Origin: Salinibacter grassmerensis
GTDB lineage: Bacteria; Bacteroidota; Rhodothermia; Rhodothermales; Salinibacteraceae
Direction: 5' to 3'
Assembly: GCF_947077765.1 (NCBI RefSeq)
Contig: NZ_CAMTTF010000001.1
Span: 532,818 to 596,817, forward strand
Length of the DNA stretch: 64,000 bases
Program-made: the position numbers and the translations under genes
Notes under the pieces: model-generated
Seen by the model: only the letters and a program-made list of their open reading frames with translations
What the model was told of the DNA's origin: nothing
Database searches by the model: none
In this document: in pieces, positions 31,609 to 45,714 of the stretch
Layout: each line of letters opens with the position of its first letter
Position numbering within the stretch: the stretch's first letter is position 1

Positions 31609-32562
31609 ATGCCGGACTCCCCCATTTCGTCGACGGAATGCACGTCGCTCCCCGTTCGTGTCCTCAAATTCGGCGGCACGTCGGTCGGCTCCGCCGAGGG
31701 CATAAAGAACGCGGTCCGCCTTGTGCGCGCCGCCACCGAGACCTGCCGGCCGGTCGTCGTGGTGTCCGCCGCGGCAGGGGCCACGGACGACCTCGCACAG
31801 GCCGCCGCGGAAGCCCAGTCCGATTGCGTCCCTGTCGAGGCCTGGACACGGCGCGTAGGGCGGCGCTACCGCACCCTCGCCGCGGACACCCTCGGCGACG
31901 AGGCGCTGCGGGCCCGCTACGCCACCGCCCTGCAGGCAGAGCTCTCGGAGCTACGCCGTGCACTGCAGAGGATGTCGGGGCCGAATGCCGCCGCGGCCCG
32001 CGACGTCGTGCTGGCCGCTGGCGAACGGCTGATGGTGCCGCTGGTGGCCGCCGCGCTCGACGCCTGCGGGTGTGCATCACGGGCCGTCGATGCGGCGAGA
32101 CTCATCCGCACCGACGCCGCCCACGGCAACGCGACGGTGCAGTGGGACGCCACCCGGCGACAGGTGCGGGACTGGCATCGGGGGCGGGCCGCCGGCCTGC
32201 CGGTCGCTACGGGCTTCGTCGGGGGGACGGCCGACGGCGAGACCACCACGCTCGGCCGAGGGGGGAGCGACCTATCCGCCGCCGTTCTTGCCTGGGCACT
32301 GGGGGCGGACCGAATGGAACGCTGGACCGACGTGGATGGCCTGTACACCCGTGACCCGGATGAGCACAGCGACGCGCAGCACCTTCAACGCATCGACTTC
32401 GAGCAGGCACGCGCCTGGACAAAAGCCGGACGGCTCGGCATGCATCCGTCCACGCTCGATCCCCTGATCGACGCCGGCATTCCGCTCCGTGTCCGGTGCA
32501 CGCACCGCCCCGAGGCCCCGGGAACCCGAATCGCTCCAGCCCCGACTCTCGCTCAGGGGTGA
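31609..32562 (+). CDS. Aspartate kinase, catalytic domain only (no ACT domains)
   Basis: Phosphorylates L-aspartate, the entry to the Met/Thr/Lys pathway, 317 aa. Motifs are VLKFGGTSVGSAEGI at the N-terminus, VVVSAAAGATDDL, and the block TGFVGGTADGETTTLGRGGSDLSAAVLA with ERWTDVDGLYTRDPD. Typical LysC proteins are 400-460 aa with two C-terminal ACT domains. Here the chain stops shortly after the kinase fold (HPSTLDPLIDAGIPLRVRCTHRPEAPGT), so no lysine- or threonine-binding regulatory part is visible. It lies 143 bases after metX and 23 before homoserine dehydrogenase. A methionine-dedicated, feedback-free isozyme is likely. Confidence 0.9.
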   Translation: MPDSPISSTECTSLPVRVLKFGGTSVGSAEGIKNAVRLVRAATETCRPVVVVSAAAGATDDLAQAAAEAQSDCVPVEAWTRRVGRRYRTLAADTLGDEALRARYATALQAELSELRRALQRMSGPNAAAARDVVLAAGERLMVPLVAAALDACGCASRAVDAARLIRTDAAHGNATVQWDATRRQVRDWHRGRAAGLPVATGFVGGTADGETTTLGRGGSDLSAAVLAWALGADRMERWTDVDGLYTRDPDEHSDAQHLQRIDFEQARAWTKAGRLGMHPSTLDPLIDAGIPLRVRCTHRPEAPGTRIAPAPTLAQG

Positions 32563-32585
32563 CCCTTCACTGATCCGCCGACACG

Positions 32586-33704
32586 ATGACCTCTCATTCG
32601 TTCTCGACCTCCCGCTCCGCCGCCCCGTCGACATCCTCCCCCCCGATCCGCGTGTATGTAGCGGGCGTGGGGGACGTTGGGGCCGCCCTACTACGACAGA
32701 TCGATGCTCGGGAGGAGAATGGGCAGGATCTCCGCCTCATTGGGGCCTGCACGTCGCGTCGGGCCGCATGGGTCGCTCCCGATCGTGGCCCGGAGGCCCT
32801 GCTCACCGGCCTGGAAGAGGCCGCGCCGCCCGACTGGCCGGCCATCGTGGATCGCCTCACGCAGGAGACACCGCGCCCGCTCGTCTTCGTGGACGCCACC
32901 GGCAGCCCCGACGTAGCGGCCCATTACGAGGTTCTCCTCCGGGGCGGAGTTCACGTCGTCACCCCGAGCAAGCTCGCCAATACCCGCTCGCAGTCCACGT
33001 TCGACCAGCTGCAGGCCGCGGCGGCGGAGGCGGGCGTGCAGTACCGCTACGAGACGACCGTCGGGGCGGGGCTGCCCGTGGTCCAGACCGTGCGGGACCT
33101 CGTCGCCACCGGCGACCGCGTTCACTCGATCCGTGGGGGCGTCTCCGGGACGCTTACCTTTCTGTTCAGCGCGCTGCGAGACGGGGCCTCCTTCAGCGAG
33201 GCCGTGCGGGCCGCCGTCGACCGGGGGTACGCCGAGCCCGATGTGCGCGACGACCTCTCCGGGACGGACGTGGCGCGGAAGTTTCTGATCCTGGCACGCA
33301 CTGCCAGCTACGCCGTCGAACCCTCGGACGTGCAGGTCGAGTCGCTGGTGCCGGACCCACTGGCCGATCACTCTTACGACGCCTTTCTTGATCGTCTCTC
33401 TACGGTTGACCCGCACTGGCGGGAGCGGTCGACGGCCGCGGCGGTCGAGGACGCGGTCCTCCAGTACGTGGGCCACTTTTCGCCGGAGGGGATTGAGGTA
33501 GGGGTTGAGTCCGTGCCGGGCGATACGGCCTTCGGGCAACTGGGGGCGCAAGAGAATCTGTTCGAAATCACGACGGACCGGTACGCCGATGTCCCTCTCG
33601 TCGTGCGCGGACCGGGTGCGGGCCCATCCGTGACGGCCGCGGGGGTGCTAGCCGACGTGCTCACGGTGGCGCGGGAGGCCGGATCGTCGTTGCCCCCGAC
33701 GTAG
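32586..33704 (+). CDS. hom: Homoserine dehydrogenase without ACT domain
   Basis: Reduces aspartate semialdehyde to homoserine with NAD(P)H, 372 aa. It shows a Rossmann motif VYVAGVGDVGAALLRQI, then FVDATGSPDVAAHYE, GGVHVVTPSKLANT, YETTVGAGLPVVQTVRDL, GGVSGTLTFLFSAL and the catalytic DLSGTDVARKFLILAR. It ends after the catalytic domain, with no ACT domain. The order kinase then dehydrogenase mirrors the fused ThrA protein, but here they are separate genes and the regulatory linker is gone. It is the last gene of the SAM-controlled operon; no clear terminator was found in the 173 bases after it. Confidence 0.93.
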   Translation: MTSHSFSTSRSAAPSTSSPPIRVYVAGVGDVGAALLRQIDAREENGQDLRLIGACTSRRAAWVAPDRGPEALLTGLEEAAPPDWPAIVDRLTQETPRPLVFVDATGSPDVAAHYEVLLRGGVHVVTPSKLANTRSQSTFDQLQAAAAEAGVQYRYETTVGAGLPVVQTVRDLVATGDRVHSIRGGVSGTLTFLFSALRDGASFSEAVRAAVDRGYAEPDVRDDLSGTDVARKFLILARTASYAVEPSDVQVESLVPDPLADHSYDAFLDRLSTVDPHWRERSTAAAVEDAVLQYVGHFSPEGIEVGVESVPGDTAFGQLGAQENLFEITTDRYADVPLVVRGPGAGPSVTAAGVLADVLTVAREAGSSLPPT

Positions 33705-33877
33705 ACGGGCCTCTGTGCAGGGAGCAGGCCGCAATCGGTTCGGATCCGCTGACCCTGATCGGCCCGCCGTGCGCCCTCGTTCTCCCACCGTCCGGCGATG
33801 CGCTACTTTTCGAGTTGGGACCCGAGTCGCGTGCACGTTCTCGTGGACCGGACCGACCGCTCACCTTCCCACGGCGA

Positions 33878-37864
<3,987 letters not shown>

Positions 37865-38331
37865 TCGCACAAAGAACGTTTTTCGGTGCACGGCGAAGAG
37901 ACATTCGCCGAAGATATTCTGGTGTGTTCTGCGTCCAAAATATGTATTGTCAACAAATACGAGACCAGACTGACTTCTTCGACGACGTCATTCGAAGATA
38001 TTTCTGGAAAGAAAAATTTCAACCGTAAAACGCAGCAGGCCTGGGCTCCACCTCGACTGTAGGCGAAACAGAGCTGGATGCGAAACCGCGCAAGGTGACG
38101 CGGCAGATGTATGTACATGTGCACCATTCTTACCTGCACGTGGCAGATTTTGCGTCCCCAGAGGCCCGATTGTCATAGCGATAAGTTCCCGGGGCGCGCC
38201 CGTGGAAATCGATACGGTCCCTCCGGCGGTTGCCCTCGGCGAGACTCGTACCGGTGGTTGCATGAGACGCCGGGGGCCAAACAGCCAAGCCGGATCATAG
38301 ATGCATACACAGGCCGAGGGGATGCTGGCGC
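37865..38331. other. Gap between the two hybrid kinase genes
   Basis: 467 bases. The part near 37930-38030 is AT-rich and probably holds the promoter of the propeller kinase gene. It includes an imperfect palindrome at 37944-37960 (GTATTGT, CA, ACAAATAC), which could be a regulator site. No gene or RNA element is recognised. Confidence 0.4.
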
Positions 38332-41300
38332 CTACGACGACCCGTTGGGGACCGACCGAAGCACGCCCGACAGGTCGTCCTGCTGGATGGGCTTGCTGAG
38401 AAACGCATCCATCCCCGCTTCCTGACAGCGCTCACGATCCTGCTCCAGTACCGCCGCGGTCAGGGCCACCACGTACGGTTGCTCGTCCGCCGGCCAATCC
38501 GCACGGATGCGACGCGTGGCCTCCAGCCCGCCCATCTCCGGCATCTGCACGTCCATCAACACCACTTCGTAGCAGTGTTCGCGGAGGGCCGAGAGGGCCT
38601 CCTCTCCATTTTCGGCCGTTTCCACCTCATGGTTCATCGTTTTGAGGAGCTGTGTGGCCATCTTCCGATTTACCGTGTCATCCTCCACGAGAAGGATGTC
38701 CCGACGAGGGGCCTCGGTTTCCTCCCCAGATGAGGAGGCAGTGTCCCGGCCGAGGGCATCGAAAAGGGCGTTCTGCAGGCTTGACTGTTTGATTGGCTTG
38801 TGCATCCAGGCGACGCCCGCGTCCATTTGTCGTTGTGGGCGGTGTACCGAGCTGAGGACAACCACCGGAAGTGCGCCGAGCGCATCGCGAAGGTGCTCCG
38901 TGAGGGTGAGGCCGTCCATCTCCGGCATCTGCATGTCTAGGAGGGCTAGGTCGTACGAGGGGGCTGCCTCCTTCAGGTGCGCAAGCGCGTCCGGGCCGGA
39001 GGCAAAGGCCTCTGCGTCCAGCCCCCACCGGCGGGACAGTTGGAGCAGCAGGTCCCGGTTCGTCGCGGTGTCGTCCACGATCAGGGCACGTGTCCCTTCC
39101 AGCGATGGATAATCGTCCCGGACATCCGGGGCCGCCTCGGCAGGCCCCTCCGCGGCGTTCACCTCGATGGCGAACGCGAACGTTGATCCCTCGCCGACCT
39201 TGCTGTCCACCCAGATGTTTCCGTCCATCGCGTCGACGATTTGTTGGCAAATGGACAACCCCAGCCCCGTGCCGCCGTGCTCTCGGGTGGTGGAGGCGTC
39301 GGCCTGCGTGAACGAGTCGAACAGCTCCTCCTGCTCGTCTTGCGGAATGCCCATTCCGGTGTCCGACACCCGAAACTGCAATGCGTGTGCGATGCCGGAA
39401 TCGGGGACAGTGGCCGGGGTGACCCGGACGGTGACCTCGCCCTCTTCGGTGAATTTTACGGCGTTGGAGAGTAGGTTGAGCAGGACCTGCCGGAGGCGGG
39501 TCTCATCGGTTTCAACCACGGGGGGCACCGCCTCATCGATCAGGTAGGTCATCTCCAGCCCCTTCTCCGCCGCCTTCGTGGACAGGGTGTCGAGCGCTTC
39601 CTCAATTACCGACCGGAGCCGGACGGGGCGCGCCTCGAGGTCGATCTCCCCGGCCTCCAGCTTCGAAAAGTCCAGGATGTCGTTGATGAGCGAGAGCAGG
39701 GCGGTGCCGCTGTTCTGAATGGCAGCAACGAATTCCTCCTGCTCGGCCGACAGGTCCGTACCGGCCAGCAGGTCGGCAAACCCGATGACCCCGTTCATCG
39801 GCGTGCGGATTTCGTGGCTCATGTTGGCCAGAAACCGGCTCTTGGCCCGTGCGGCGGAGAGGGCCTCCTGCCGAGCCGCACGCAGTTCTCTTTCCATCTC
39901 CTTGCGCTCTGTGATGTCGTAGGTGATGCCCACAATGCGGTGGACGTCGCCGTGGTCGCCCACGAGGGGCACCTTTGTGGTCAGAGCGACCCGCTCTTCC
40001 CCGGACGGGGGAACGATGGTCTCTTCCTGATCGATAATCGGTCTGCCCGTCTCGACGACCTCCTGCTCGTCGGCGTAGTACTCCGGGGCGTACTCATCAG
40101 GGTAGAAGTCAAAGTCGGTCCTGCCGGTCAGGTTGGACGGGGCATCGGCCCCCACCAGCTGTGCGGTGTACGCGTTCGCCACCACGAAGCGGCCGTCCGC
40201 GTCCTTCACGTAAATGGCCTGCGGGAGGTGGTCGATGAGGGTGCGCAGAATCTCCTCCCGTTCACGCAGGGCCTCGGTGCGGGCGCGCACCTTCTGGCGA
40301 AGCGTGACGCCCCAGGCCGTGGCGCCGAGCCCCAGCAGCACCAATACCGCAATGAGGCCGACGGTGTGCTCCCAGTTCCACCACGAGGCCGCCTGCACCA
40401 CGGCCACGTCCGAGGCATCGCGGAGTGTCAACGAGAAAGACAGGGGCAAAATGGCTCCCCCCTTCTCGTCGAGCTCTACGTCGTAAATGCCGGAGATCCG
40501 AAGCTGGCTCCCGGGACGAATCGCGTCCAGGGAGGCGGGCATCGTGTTTCGACGGAGGATGGCATCAAACACATGGCGGCCTGCTCGCAGGGTGAGGATC
40601 TGGCGGTTTCCCAGAGAGGTGCGGTCCACCAACTCGGCCGTCAGCTGCACAAGGTGCTCGTCGTACGCGGCGTCGAGTGCATCCTCGGTGGACAACAACA
40701 GCGGGGCAGGGGGCGTCGTGGCCTCCCCTTTCTGGTACAGCGCATCCTCCAGGATGGGATGGTACGGCCCGGAGGTCGCGAACCCGGCGACGGATACCCG
40801 GTCGCCCACCTTGACAGCCGCACTGTCCTGCGTCCTCACGAGAACGGCGCCGGTCTCGTCTTGAAGGTGTAGCGTGCCATCGTCAGTACGGTGGGTGACG
40901 ATGCCGTCAACCCGGGTTATTGATCGGGGTCTTCCGCCGGGGAGGAAGCGGAGAAGGGCCTCGATCGGGACCGCCGAGATGGAAAAGGGGTCGGGCGGAC
41001 CGGGTGTGCGGACGTCGATGAATGACCAGCCGGGCACAAACATTTTCGTGCCCGCGAATTGGCCGCGGTCATTGAAGACCGTGCTCCACACTCCTTGGAG
41101 TTCCACCCGGGCCCCCACGATCTGATCTGGAAGGGAATCCTGGGCGAGATGAGGGGGGATTTGTGCCTCGAACTGATCGGGGCCCAGGTCCACTTTGACG
41201 AACATGCGCCCCCGGGTGCTTTTCCGGACGGCCCGGACCAGCCCCTGTACCTGCTGCCACTGGGCTTCTTCTTGGCCGGAGAGCAATCGCTGAAGGGGGG

Positions 41301-42564
41301 TAGAAGGAGCGTCCGGAAGTGCTCCCTCTCCGAGGAGGCGAATGTTTTCCGCCTCCACGATGGGGGCAAAGGCGCCTGCGCCACTCGTGCCGTCCAGGGC
41401 CACGCGCTGACCGGCCTTGAGGCGGCCCCACGCCACCGAATCCGTCTTTACAAAGATACCGGCCGTCTCGTCCTGTATGAATAAAAGTTTCCATGACGGA
41501 TCGGCGTACGTGACGACGCCCTCGAGACGAACGGGGGCATCCTGGCGGGCCTCCTCACGCGGCAGCTCAAGAATGGAAGATGCCCGGGTGAGAAGAGGGG
41601 GCGTCCCAGCTGCTGTGTCCGCGGGCTGGGAGGCACCATCGAGGGAATGGACCACGGCGTTGCGGAGATATGCGGCGTCCGAACTCTCGGCACGAATCCC
41701 GATCACTTCGACCGAGTCGCCCACCCCGACCGACGGGGGCGCTCGCGGCTGGACCTGAATCTGCCCCGTCGAGTCCCGCAGCTGTAAGACCGCCCCGGCG
41801 GTCTTAGCGGCAATGACGCCCCGCGTCCGTACCATAGGACCGGATGGGGGCTGGATAGTCTGTGCGGCGCGAACCGACGTCAAGGGCTTGGTTCGCGGGC
41901 TCCGCTTCACCTCAACGTAGTCCAGGGAGGAGAGCTGGAGCTGGACCCCGCGGACTTGTTCGGCCGCCGGATCCCACTCGGCCCCGACGGCGCCACGCAC
42001 TCGAATGCGGGCCCCAAGGAGAGACGCAAAGCTGGAATCCACGGACGAGAGTACCTGTGCGGGGATCCGATCAGTCTCGTCTTCTAGCGTGAGCGCAAGC
42101 CGACCGGACTGCCGTTCTATCGACCGAACGACTCCTTCCGTCGAAATCCAGTCCCCGCTGTGCTGGGCCAGTGTGATGGTGCTGAGAGAGCGGGGGGCAG
42201 GAGAGGGCAGCGAGTCCGGACTTGTAGCCTCAATGTGGAGGGAGTCGATGCTGGAGCCCGGAGTCCCCACCACGCCCGTGAGTTGAACCCGGTGGCCCAC
42301 GGGGGGCACCGCCTGCCGCGGATTAAGTGCAAGCCCTCCCGTCTCGTCCTGCACGAAGAGGCGTCCCCGAGACGAGTCCGAATACGTGACAATTCCGTCC
42401 AGTGTGACCGGCTCTCCGTAGAGCGTCTCGTCTTCCGCCGCGGTCTCGACCGCACTTGCCGAGGTAAGAGTGCGAGGGGGCGAGTCGGACTGACACCCTA
42501 GGGCAACGAAACCTGTGACGAGCAGGCCGACCCAGCCATATGTGGAAAATGCTTGAGCAAGCAC
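38332..42564 (-). CDS. Hybrid kinase with a tandem OB-fold-like sensor array, PAS and two receivers
   Basis: 1410 aa from a GTG at 42564; an in-frame stop lies 27 bases upstream and no ATG is near. The N-terminus has a signal sequence ending in a lipobox-like VALGC. Residues about 50-720 contain roughly seven repeats with the shape V.G.V......G.LF.QDE.G...V followed by GD.V...G, clearest in GIVTYSDSSRGRLFVQDET, GVVTYADPSWKLLFIQDET and GIVTHRTDDGTLHLQDET. These look like OB folds. Then come a transmembrane helix near 733-755, a PAS domain, HisKA with His917, HATPase_c and two complete receivers. The kinase-receiver half is clearly related to the next gene downstream. The sensor ligand is unknown. 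Confidence 0.88.
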   Translation of the reverse strand: MLAQAFSTYGWVGLLVTGFVALGCQSDSPPRTLTSASAVETAAEDETLYGEPVTLDGIVTYSDSSRGRLFVQDETGGLALNPRQAVPPVGHRVQLTGVVGTPGSSIDSLHIEATSPDSLPSPAPRSLSTITLAQHSGDWISTEGVVRSIERQSGRLALTLEDETDRIPAQVLSSVDSSFASLLGARIRVRGAVGAEWDPAAEQVRGVQLQLSSLDYVEVKRSPRTKPLTSVRAAQTIQPPSGPMVRTRGVIAAKTAGAVLQLRDSTGQIQVQPRAPPSVGVGDSVEVIGIRAESSDAAYLRNAVVHSLDGASQPADTAAGTPPLLTRASSILELPREEARQDAPVRLEGVVTYADPSWKLLFIQDETAGIFVKTDSVAWGRLKAGQRVALDGTSGAGAFAPIVEAENIRLLGEGALPDAPSTPLQRLLSGQEEAQWQQVQGLVRAVRKSTRGRMFVKVDLGPDQFEAQIPPHLAQDSLPDQIVGARVELQGVWSTVFNDRGQFAGTKMFVPGWSFIDVRTPGPPDPFSISAVPIEALLRFLPGGRPRSITRVDGIVTHRTDDGTLHLQDETGAVLVRTQDSAAVKVGDRVSVAGFATSGPYHPILEDALYQKGEATTPPAPLLLSTEDALDAAYDEHLVQLTAELVDRTSLGNRQILTLRAGRHVFDAILRRNTMPASLDAIRPGSQLRISGIYDVELDEKGGAILPLSFSLTLRDASDVAVVQAASWWNWEHTVGLIAVLVLLGLGATAWGVTLRQKVRARTEALREREEILRTLIDHLPQAIYVKDADGRFVVANAYTAQLVGADAPSNLTGRTDFDFYPDEYAPEYYADEQEVVETGRPIIDQEETIVPPSGEERVALTTKVPLVGDHGDVHRIVGITYDITERKEMERELRAARQEALSAARAKSRFLANMSHEIRTPMNGVIGFADLLAGTDLSAEQEEFVAAIQNSGTALLSLINDILDFSKLEAGEIDLEARPVRLRSVIEEALDTLSTKAAEKGLEMTYLIDEAVPPVVETDETRLRQVLLNLLSNAVKFTEEGEVTVRVTPATVPDSGIAHALQFRVSDTGMGIPQDEQEELFDSFTQADASTTREHGGTGLGLSICQQIVDAMDGNIWVDSKVGEGSTFAFAIEVNAAEGPAEAAPDVRDDYPSLEGTRALIVDDTATNRDLLLQLSRRWGLDAEAFASGPDALAHLKEAAPSYDLALLDMQMPEMDGLTLTEHLRDALGALPVVVLSSVHRPQRQMDAGVAWMHKPIKQSSLQNALFDALGRDTASSSGEETEAPRRDILLVEDDTVNRKMATQLLKTMNHEVETAENGEEALSALREHCYEVVLMDVQMPEMGGLEATRRIRADWPADEQPYVVALTAAVLEQDRERCQEAGMDAFLSKPIQQDDLSGVLRSVPNGSS

Positions 42565-42894
42565 GACGGCACGAGAGTTGGAAGGGTGTTATTGGCGGTG
42601 CCGACCAGACCGGCAGACAGCATACAAAAGTGTCCCAGATGCGAAGGGCCACGACACAATGGCGCGATGTCCCCTGGGGGGCCCGAGACACTACCAGACA
42701 AGTGTGGAACTATGAAAAATCAGATACAAAAATCGTGCGAGAACCGTCTAAAGGTGCGGCCTGGCCCGCGACTTCTACAAAAAGAAAAGATCGACCGAAA
42801 CGAGGCACTCCGTCCTCGGAGCCATTTCCGGGGACCCGAGCGTGCCCTCCGGTCGTCCCTGGGTGGGAGCGGCGGTGCAGAGAAGCAGGGACAC
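42565..42894. other. Gap upstream of the OB-fold kinase gene
   Basis: About 330 bases between the start of the OB-fold hybrid kinase gene and the sdhB terminator, both on the minus strand. It is somewhat AT-richer near 42700-42800, consistent with promoter DNA. No ORF or structure is convincing. Confidence 0.4.
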
Positions 42895-42929
42895 GAAAAA
42901 AGCCCCCTGCTCGGGAGGGAGCAGGGGGC
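42895..42929 (-). terminator. Intrinsic terminator after sdhB
   Basis: On the minus strand GCCCCCTGCTC and GAGCAGGGGGC (plus-strand 42919-42929 and 42902-42912) form a perfect 11-bp stem with a 6-base loop, followed by TTTTTT (42896-42901). It lies 63 bases past the sdhB stop. It should end the gltA-sdhCDAB transcript. Confidence 0.93.
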
Positions 42930-42991
42930 GTCGAAGGAGACAAGAAACCGGCACGGCCTTGAGAACGACCAGGCCACTCAGCCAAGAGCGA

Positions 42992-43723
42992 TCACGCCTT
43001 CGTGGATGCCTGAGACGTGGCGGCGCGGCGCTTCAGGGCCGAGAGCCAGCGTGTAATGTCGATGTCCTTGGGGCAGGCCTCGTTGCAGTTGAAGATGGTG
43101 TAGCACTTCCAAAGGCCGTCAGGAGAGTCGACCACGTCGAGGCGCTCCTCCGCCCCGTCGTCGCGACTGTCGAAGGTGTAGCGGTATGCCTTCAACATCG
43201 CCGCGGGACCAAGATAGTCGGGGTCGGCCCAGGTGGAGGGGCAGGCGTGCGTACAGGCCCCGCACATGATGCACTTCGTGGCGTCCTCGATCATGGCGTG
43301 CTCCTCCGGGCTCTGCTCCCGCTCGCGTTCCGGGGCCGGTCCGTCGGTGATGAGCCAGGGCTTGACCTCCCGGTACTTTTCAAAGAAGCGGCTCTGGTCG
43401 ATGATGAGGTCCTTGACCACCGGGGCGGAGGGAAGCGGGGCGTACGTGATCGTGTCGCCGTCCTCCTCCACCAAGTCCTGCACCAGCACCGAGCAGGCGA
43501 GCTTGTTCTCCCCATTGATCTGCATGGCGTCGGACCCGCAGATGCCGTGCGCGCAGCTCTTGCGCAGCGAGAGGGTGCCGTCGATGTGCCACTTTACGTG
43601 GAGCAGGAGCGACAGGGCACTGTCGAGCGGATCGGCCGGCACCTCGTACGCCTCCCAGTGCGGCTCGTCGTCCTCTTCGGGGTTGTATCGCTTAATTTCA
43701 AGATTGAGCTGCATCTCAGCCAT
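42992..43723 (-). CDS. sdhB: Succinate dehydrogenase iron-sulfur subunit
   Basis: 243 aa. The [2Fe-2S] site is SCAHGICGSDAMQINGEN with LAC after it; the aspartate in GSD is normal in many SdhB proteins. The [4Fe-4S] and [3Fe-4S] cysteines are in CIMCGACTHACP and CYTIFNCNEACPKDI. It passes electrons from SdhA's FAD to the quinone site in the membrane subunits. It lies 90 bases after sdhA and is the last gene before the strong terminator. Confidence 0.96.
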   Translation of the reverse strand: MAEMQLNLEIKRYNPEEDDEPHWEAYEVPADPLDSALSLLLHVKWHIDGTLSLRKSCAHGICGSDAMQINGENKLACSVLVQDLVEEDGDTITYAPLPSAPVVKDLIIDQSRFFEKYREVKPWLITDGPAPEREREQSPEEHAMIEDATKCIMCGACTHACPSTWADPDYLGPAAMLKAYRYTFDSRDDGAEERLDVVDSPDGLWKCYTIFNCNEACPKDIDITRWLSALKRRAATSQASTKA

Positions 43724-43813
43724 AAGTCCAAAAAACGCTGTGCGTGTGTGGAGACATCTGCGGAGACAGGGTGCGGGGCCGGATCGGCCGGGCCCGCCTT
43801 TGAGTCAGGCGCC

Positions 43814-45556
43814 CTAGTAACTGCGCTCCTTCGGCTCAAACCGGGTGATGACGACGTCTTTGTCGTCGAACTCGTAGTTGCCGTTGCCGTCGCTATGGAA
43901 GAGCGTGTGCTTGAGCCAGTCTTCGTCGTTGCGCTCCTCGTAGTCCTCGCGGGAATGGGCCCCTCGGCTCTCCGTGCGGTGACGGGAGCCGGCGGCGATG
44001 GCCTCGGCGTAATCGACCATGAAGCCGACCTCCACCGCGTCCATCAGGTCGGTGTTGAACCGCTTGCTCTTGTCGTCCACGACGACGTTCTTCGCCCGCT
44101 TCCGAAGGCCCTGCAGGTCGTTGAGGGCCGTAGAGAGCGTATCGTCGTTGCGGAAGACGGACACGTTCTCCATCATCGTCTCCTGCAGTTCGCTCCGCAC
44201 GTTGACGATGGGTTCGCCTTCGTCGCGGGTGTTAGAGAGCAGGTCGTCGAGCATGTTGCGCGTGTCCTCCTCTGGCTTATCGGGCAGCGGAGCGTAGTCC
44301 TTGCCCTGACGCACCTGCTTGGCCATCTCAATGCCGGTGCGCCGCCCCATCACCACAAGCTCCAAGAGGGCGTTGGTGCCGAGGCGGTTGGCGCCGTGGA
44401 TGCTTACGCAGGCACACTCGCCCACTGCGTAGAGGCCCGGCACGTACTCGCCCCGCTCGCCTACCTCCACATGCCCGTCCTCGTTGGCCGGGATCCCGCC
44501 CATCGCGTAGTGGCAGGTGGGCACCACCGGAATGGGCTCCTCCTTCGGGTCTACGCCCATGTAAGTGCGCGAGAACTCCGTGACCTCCGGCAGCTTGTTG
44601 TCGAGGATTGCGTTGTCGAGGTGGGTAAGGTCGAGGTGCACGTAGTTCTCTCCCTGCACGCCCCGCCCTTCCCGGATCTCCTGATAGATGCACTGGCTCA
44701 CAAGGTCGCGGGGCGCGAGGTCCTTCACCGTCGGGGCGTAGCGCTCCATGAAGCGCTCCCCTTCGCTGTTGCGCAGGATGCCGCCCTCTCCGCGCGCGCC
44801 CTCCGTAATGAGAATCCCAAGGCGGTAGAGACCGGTCGGATGGAACTGCACAAACTCCATGTCCTCCAGCGGGATGCCGTTGCGCAGCATGATCCCCATG
44901 CCGTCGCCTGTGCCGGCATGTGCGTTGGAGGTGGTCTCGAAGGCACGGCCGTAGCCGCCGGTCGCGAAGCACACCTGCTTGGCGTGGAAGGTGTGGATTT
45001 CGCCGGTGAGGATCTCGTATGCCACCACGCCGGCGCACTCTCCGTCCTCCGTCATGATGAGGTCCAGCACCTGGAACTCATCGTAGAACCGGACGCCCTG
45101 CTTCGTGCACTGGTCGTAGAGCGTGTGCAGGATCGTGTGGCCGGTGCGGTCGGCGGCGTGGCAGGAGCGCTTGACGGGCGCCTCGCCGAAGTTGCGGGTG
45201 TGGCCCCCGAACCGCCGTTGCGAGATCTTGCCCTTCTCGTTGCGGCTGAAGGGCACCCCGTAGTGCTCGAGCTCCACGATCGTGCGGGGGGCGTCCTTGC
45301 AGAGCGCCTCGATGGCGTCCTGGTCCCCCACGTAGTCGCTGCCCTTCACCGTGTCGAAGGCATGCCACAGCCAGTGGTCCTCCTCCTCGTTGCCGAGGGC
45401 CGCGGCGATGCCGCCCTGCGCCGCCCCGGTGTGGGAGCGGAGGGGGTGCAGCTTCGAGACAACCCCCACGTCGGCCCCGCCCTCGCGGGCATAGAGAGCC
45501 GCCATCAGGCCAGATCCGCCCGCTCCAACAACGACGACGTCGTGCTCAAAATTCAT
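43814..45556 (-). CDS. sdhA: Succinate dehydrogenase flavoprotein subunit
   Basis: 580 aa. It oxidises succinate to fumarate, joining the TCA cycle to the quinone pool. Motifs are the FAD-binding [15 protein letters not shown], the covalent-flavin histidine region [32 protein letters not shown] and [13 protein letters not shown], with the C-terminal [18 protein letters not shown]. The ATG at 45556 starts the dinucleotide fold directly; the longer frame upstream covers a heptad-repeat region and is not conserved in appearance. Confidence 0.96.
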   Translation of the reverse strand: MNFEHDVVVVGAGGSGLMAALYAREGGADVGVVSKLHPLRSHTGAAQGGIAAALGNEEEDHWLWHAFDTVKGSDYVGDQDAIEALCKDAPRTIVELEHYGVPFSRNEKGKISQRRFGGHTRNFGEAPVKRSCHAADRTGHTILHTLYDQCTKQGVRFYDEFQVLDLIMTEDGECAGVVAYEILTGEIHTFHAKQVCFATGGYGRAFETTSNAHAGTGDGMGIMLRNGIPLEDMEFVQFHPTGLYRLGILITEGARGEGGILRNSEGERFMERYAPTVKDLAPRDLVSQCIYQEIREGRGVQGENYVHLDLTHLDNAILDNKLPEVTEFSRTYMGVDPKEEPIPVVPTCHYAMGGIPANEDGHVEVGERGEYVPGLYAVGECACVSIHGANRLGTNALLELVVMGRRTGIEMAKQVRQGKDYAPLPDKPEEDTRNMLDDLLSNTRDEGEPIVNVRSELQETMMENVSVFRNDDTLSTALNDLQGLRKRAKNVVVDDKSKRFNTDLMDAVEVGFMVDYAEAIAAGSRHRTESRGAHSREDYEERNDEDWLKHTLFHSDGNGNYEFDDKDVVITRFEPKERSY

Positions 45557-45620
45557 GGTTCGTGGTGTGTGATGCGTAATGCATGATGAATGACACGTAG
45601 GACGTAGGAAGAATCCCGCT
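45557..45620. repeat. 7-bp-periodic degenerate repeat upstream of sdhA
   Basis: From about 45567 the sequence can be cut into sevens: TGATGCG, TAATGCA, TGATGAA, TGACACG, TAGGACG, TAGGAAG. Each unit starts with T and has a purine-rich frame. The element lies in the 158-base gap between sdhD and sdhA. It resembles the arms of the metY-metX repeat and similar stretches near 52370-52415 and 54818-54836. Confidence 0.5.
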
Positions 45621-45714
45621 ACAGGCTGTCGCCCTTGCGTCTCACGATGGACGTGTCGTGTCTGGTGGGGCAAATCAGCCTCATTCCACCCCATTCTCGT
45701 CTCTTGGTGGCGCG

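Noticed and set aside
37939-37960. TTGACA near a TATTTTGG on the minus strand as promoter of the propeller kinase gene
   Set aside because: The spacing is far too short for either a sigma-70 or a Bacteroidota-type promoter.
42842-45586. A 914-codon open frame on the plus strand opposite sdhB and sdhA
   Set aside because: It is the antisense shadow of two certain genes. GC-rich codon use removes stops on the opposite strand, and the translation has no recognisable domain.
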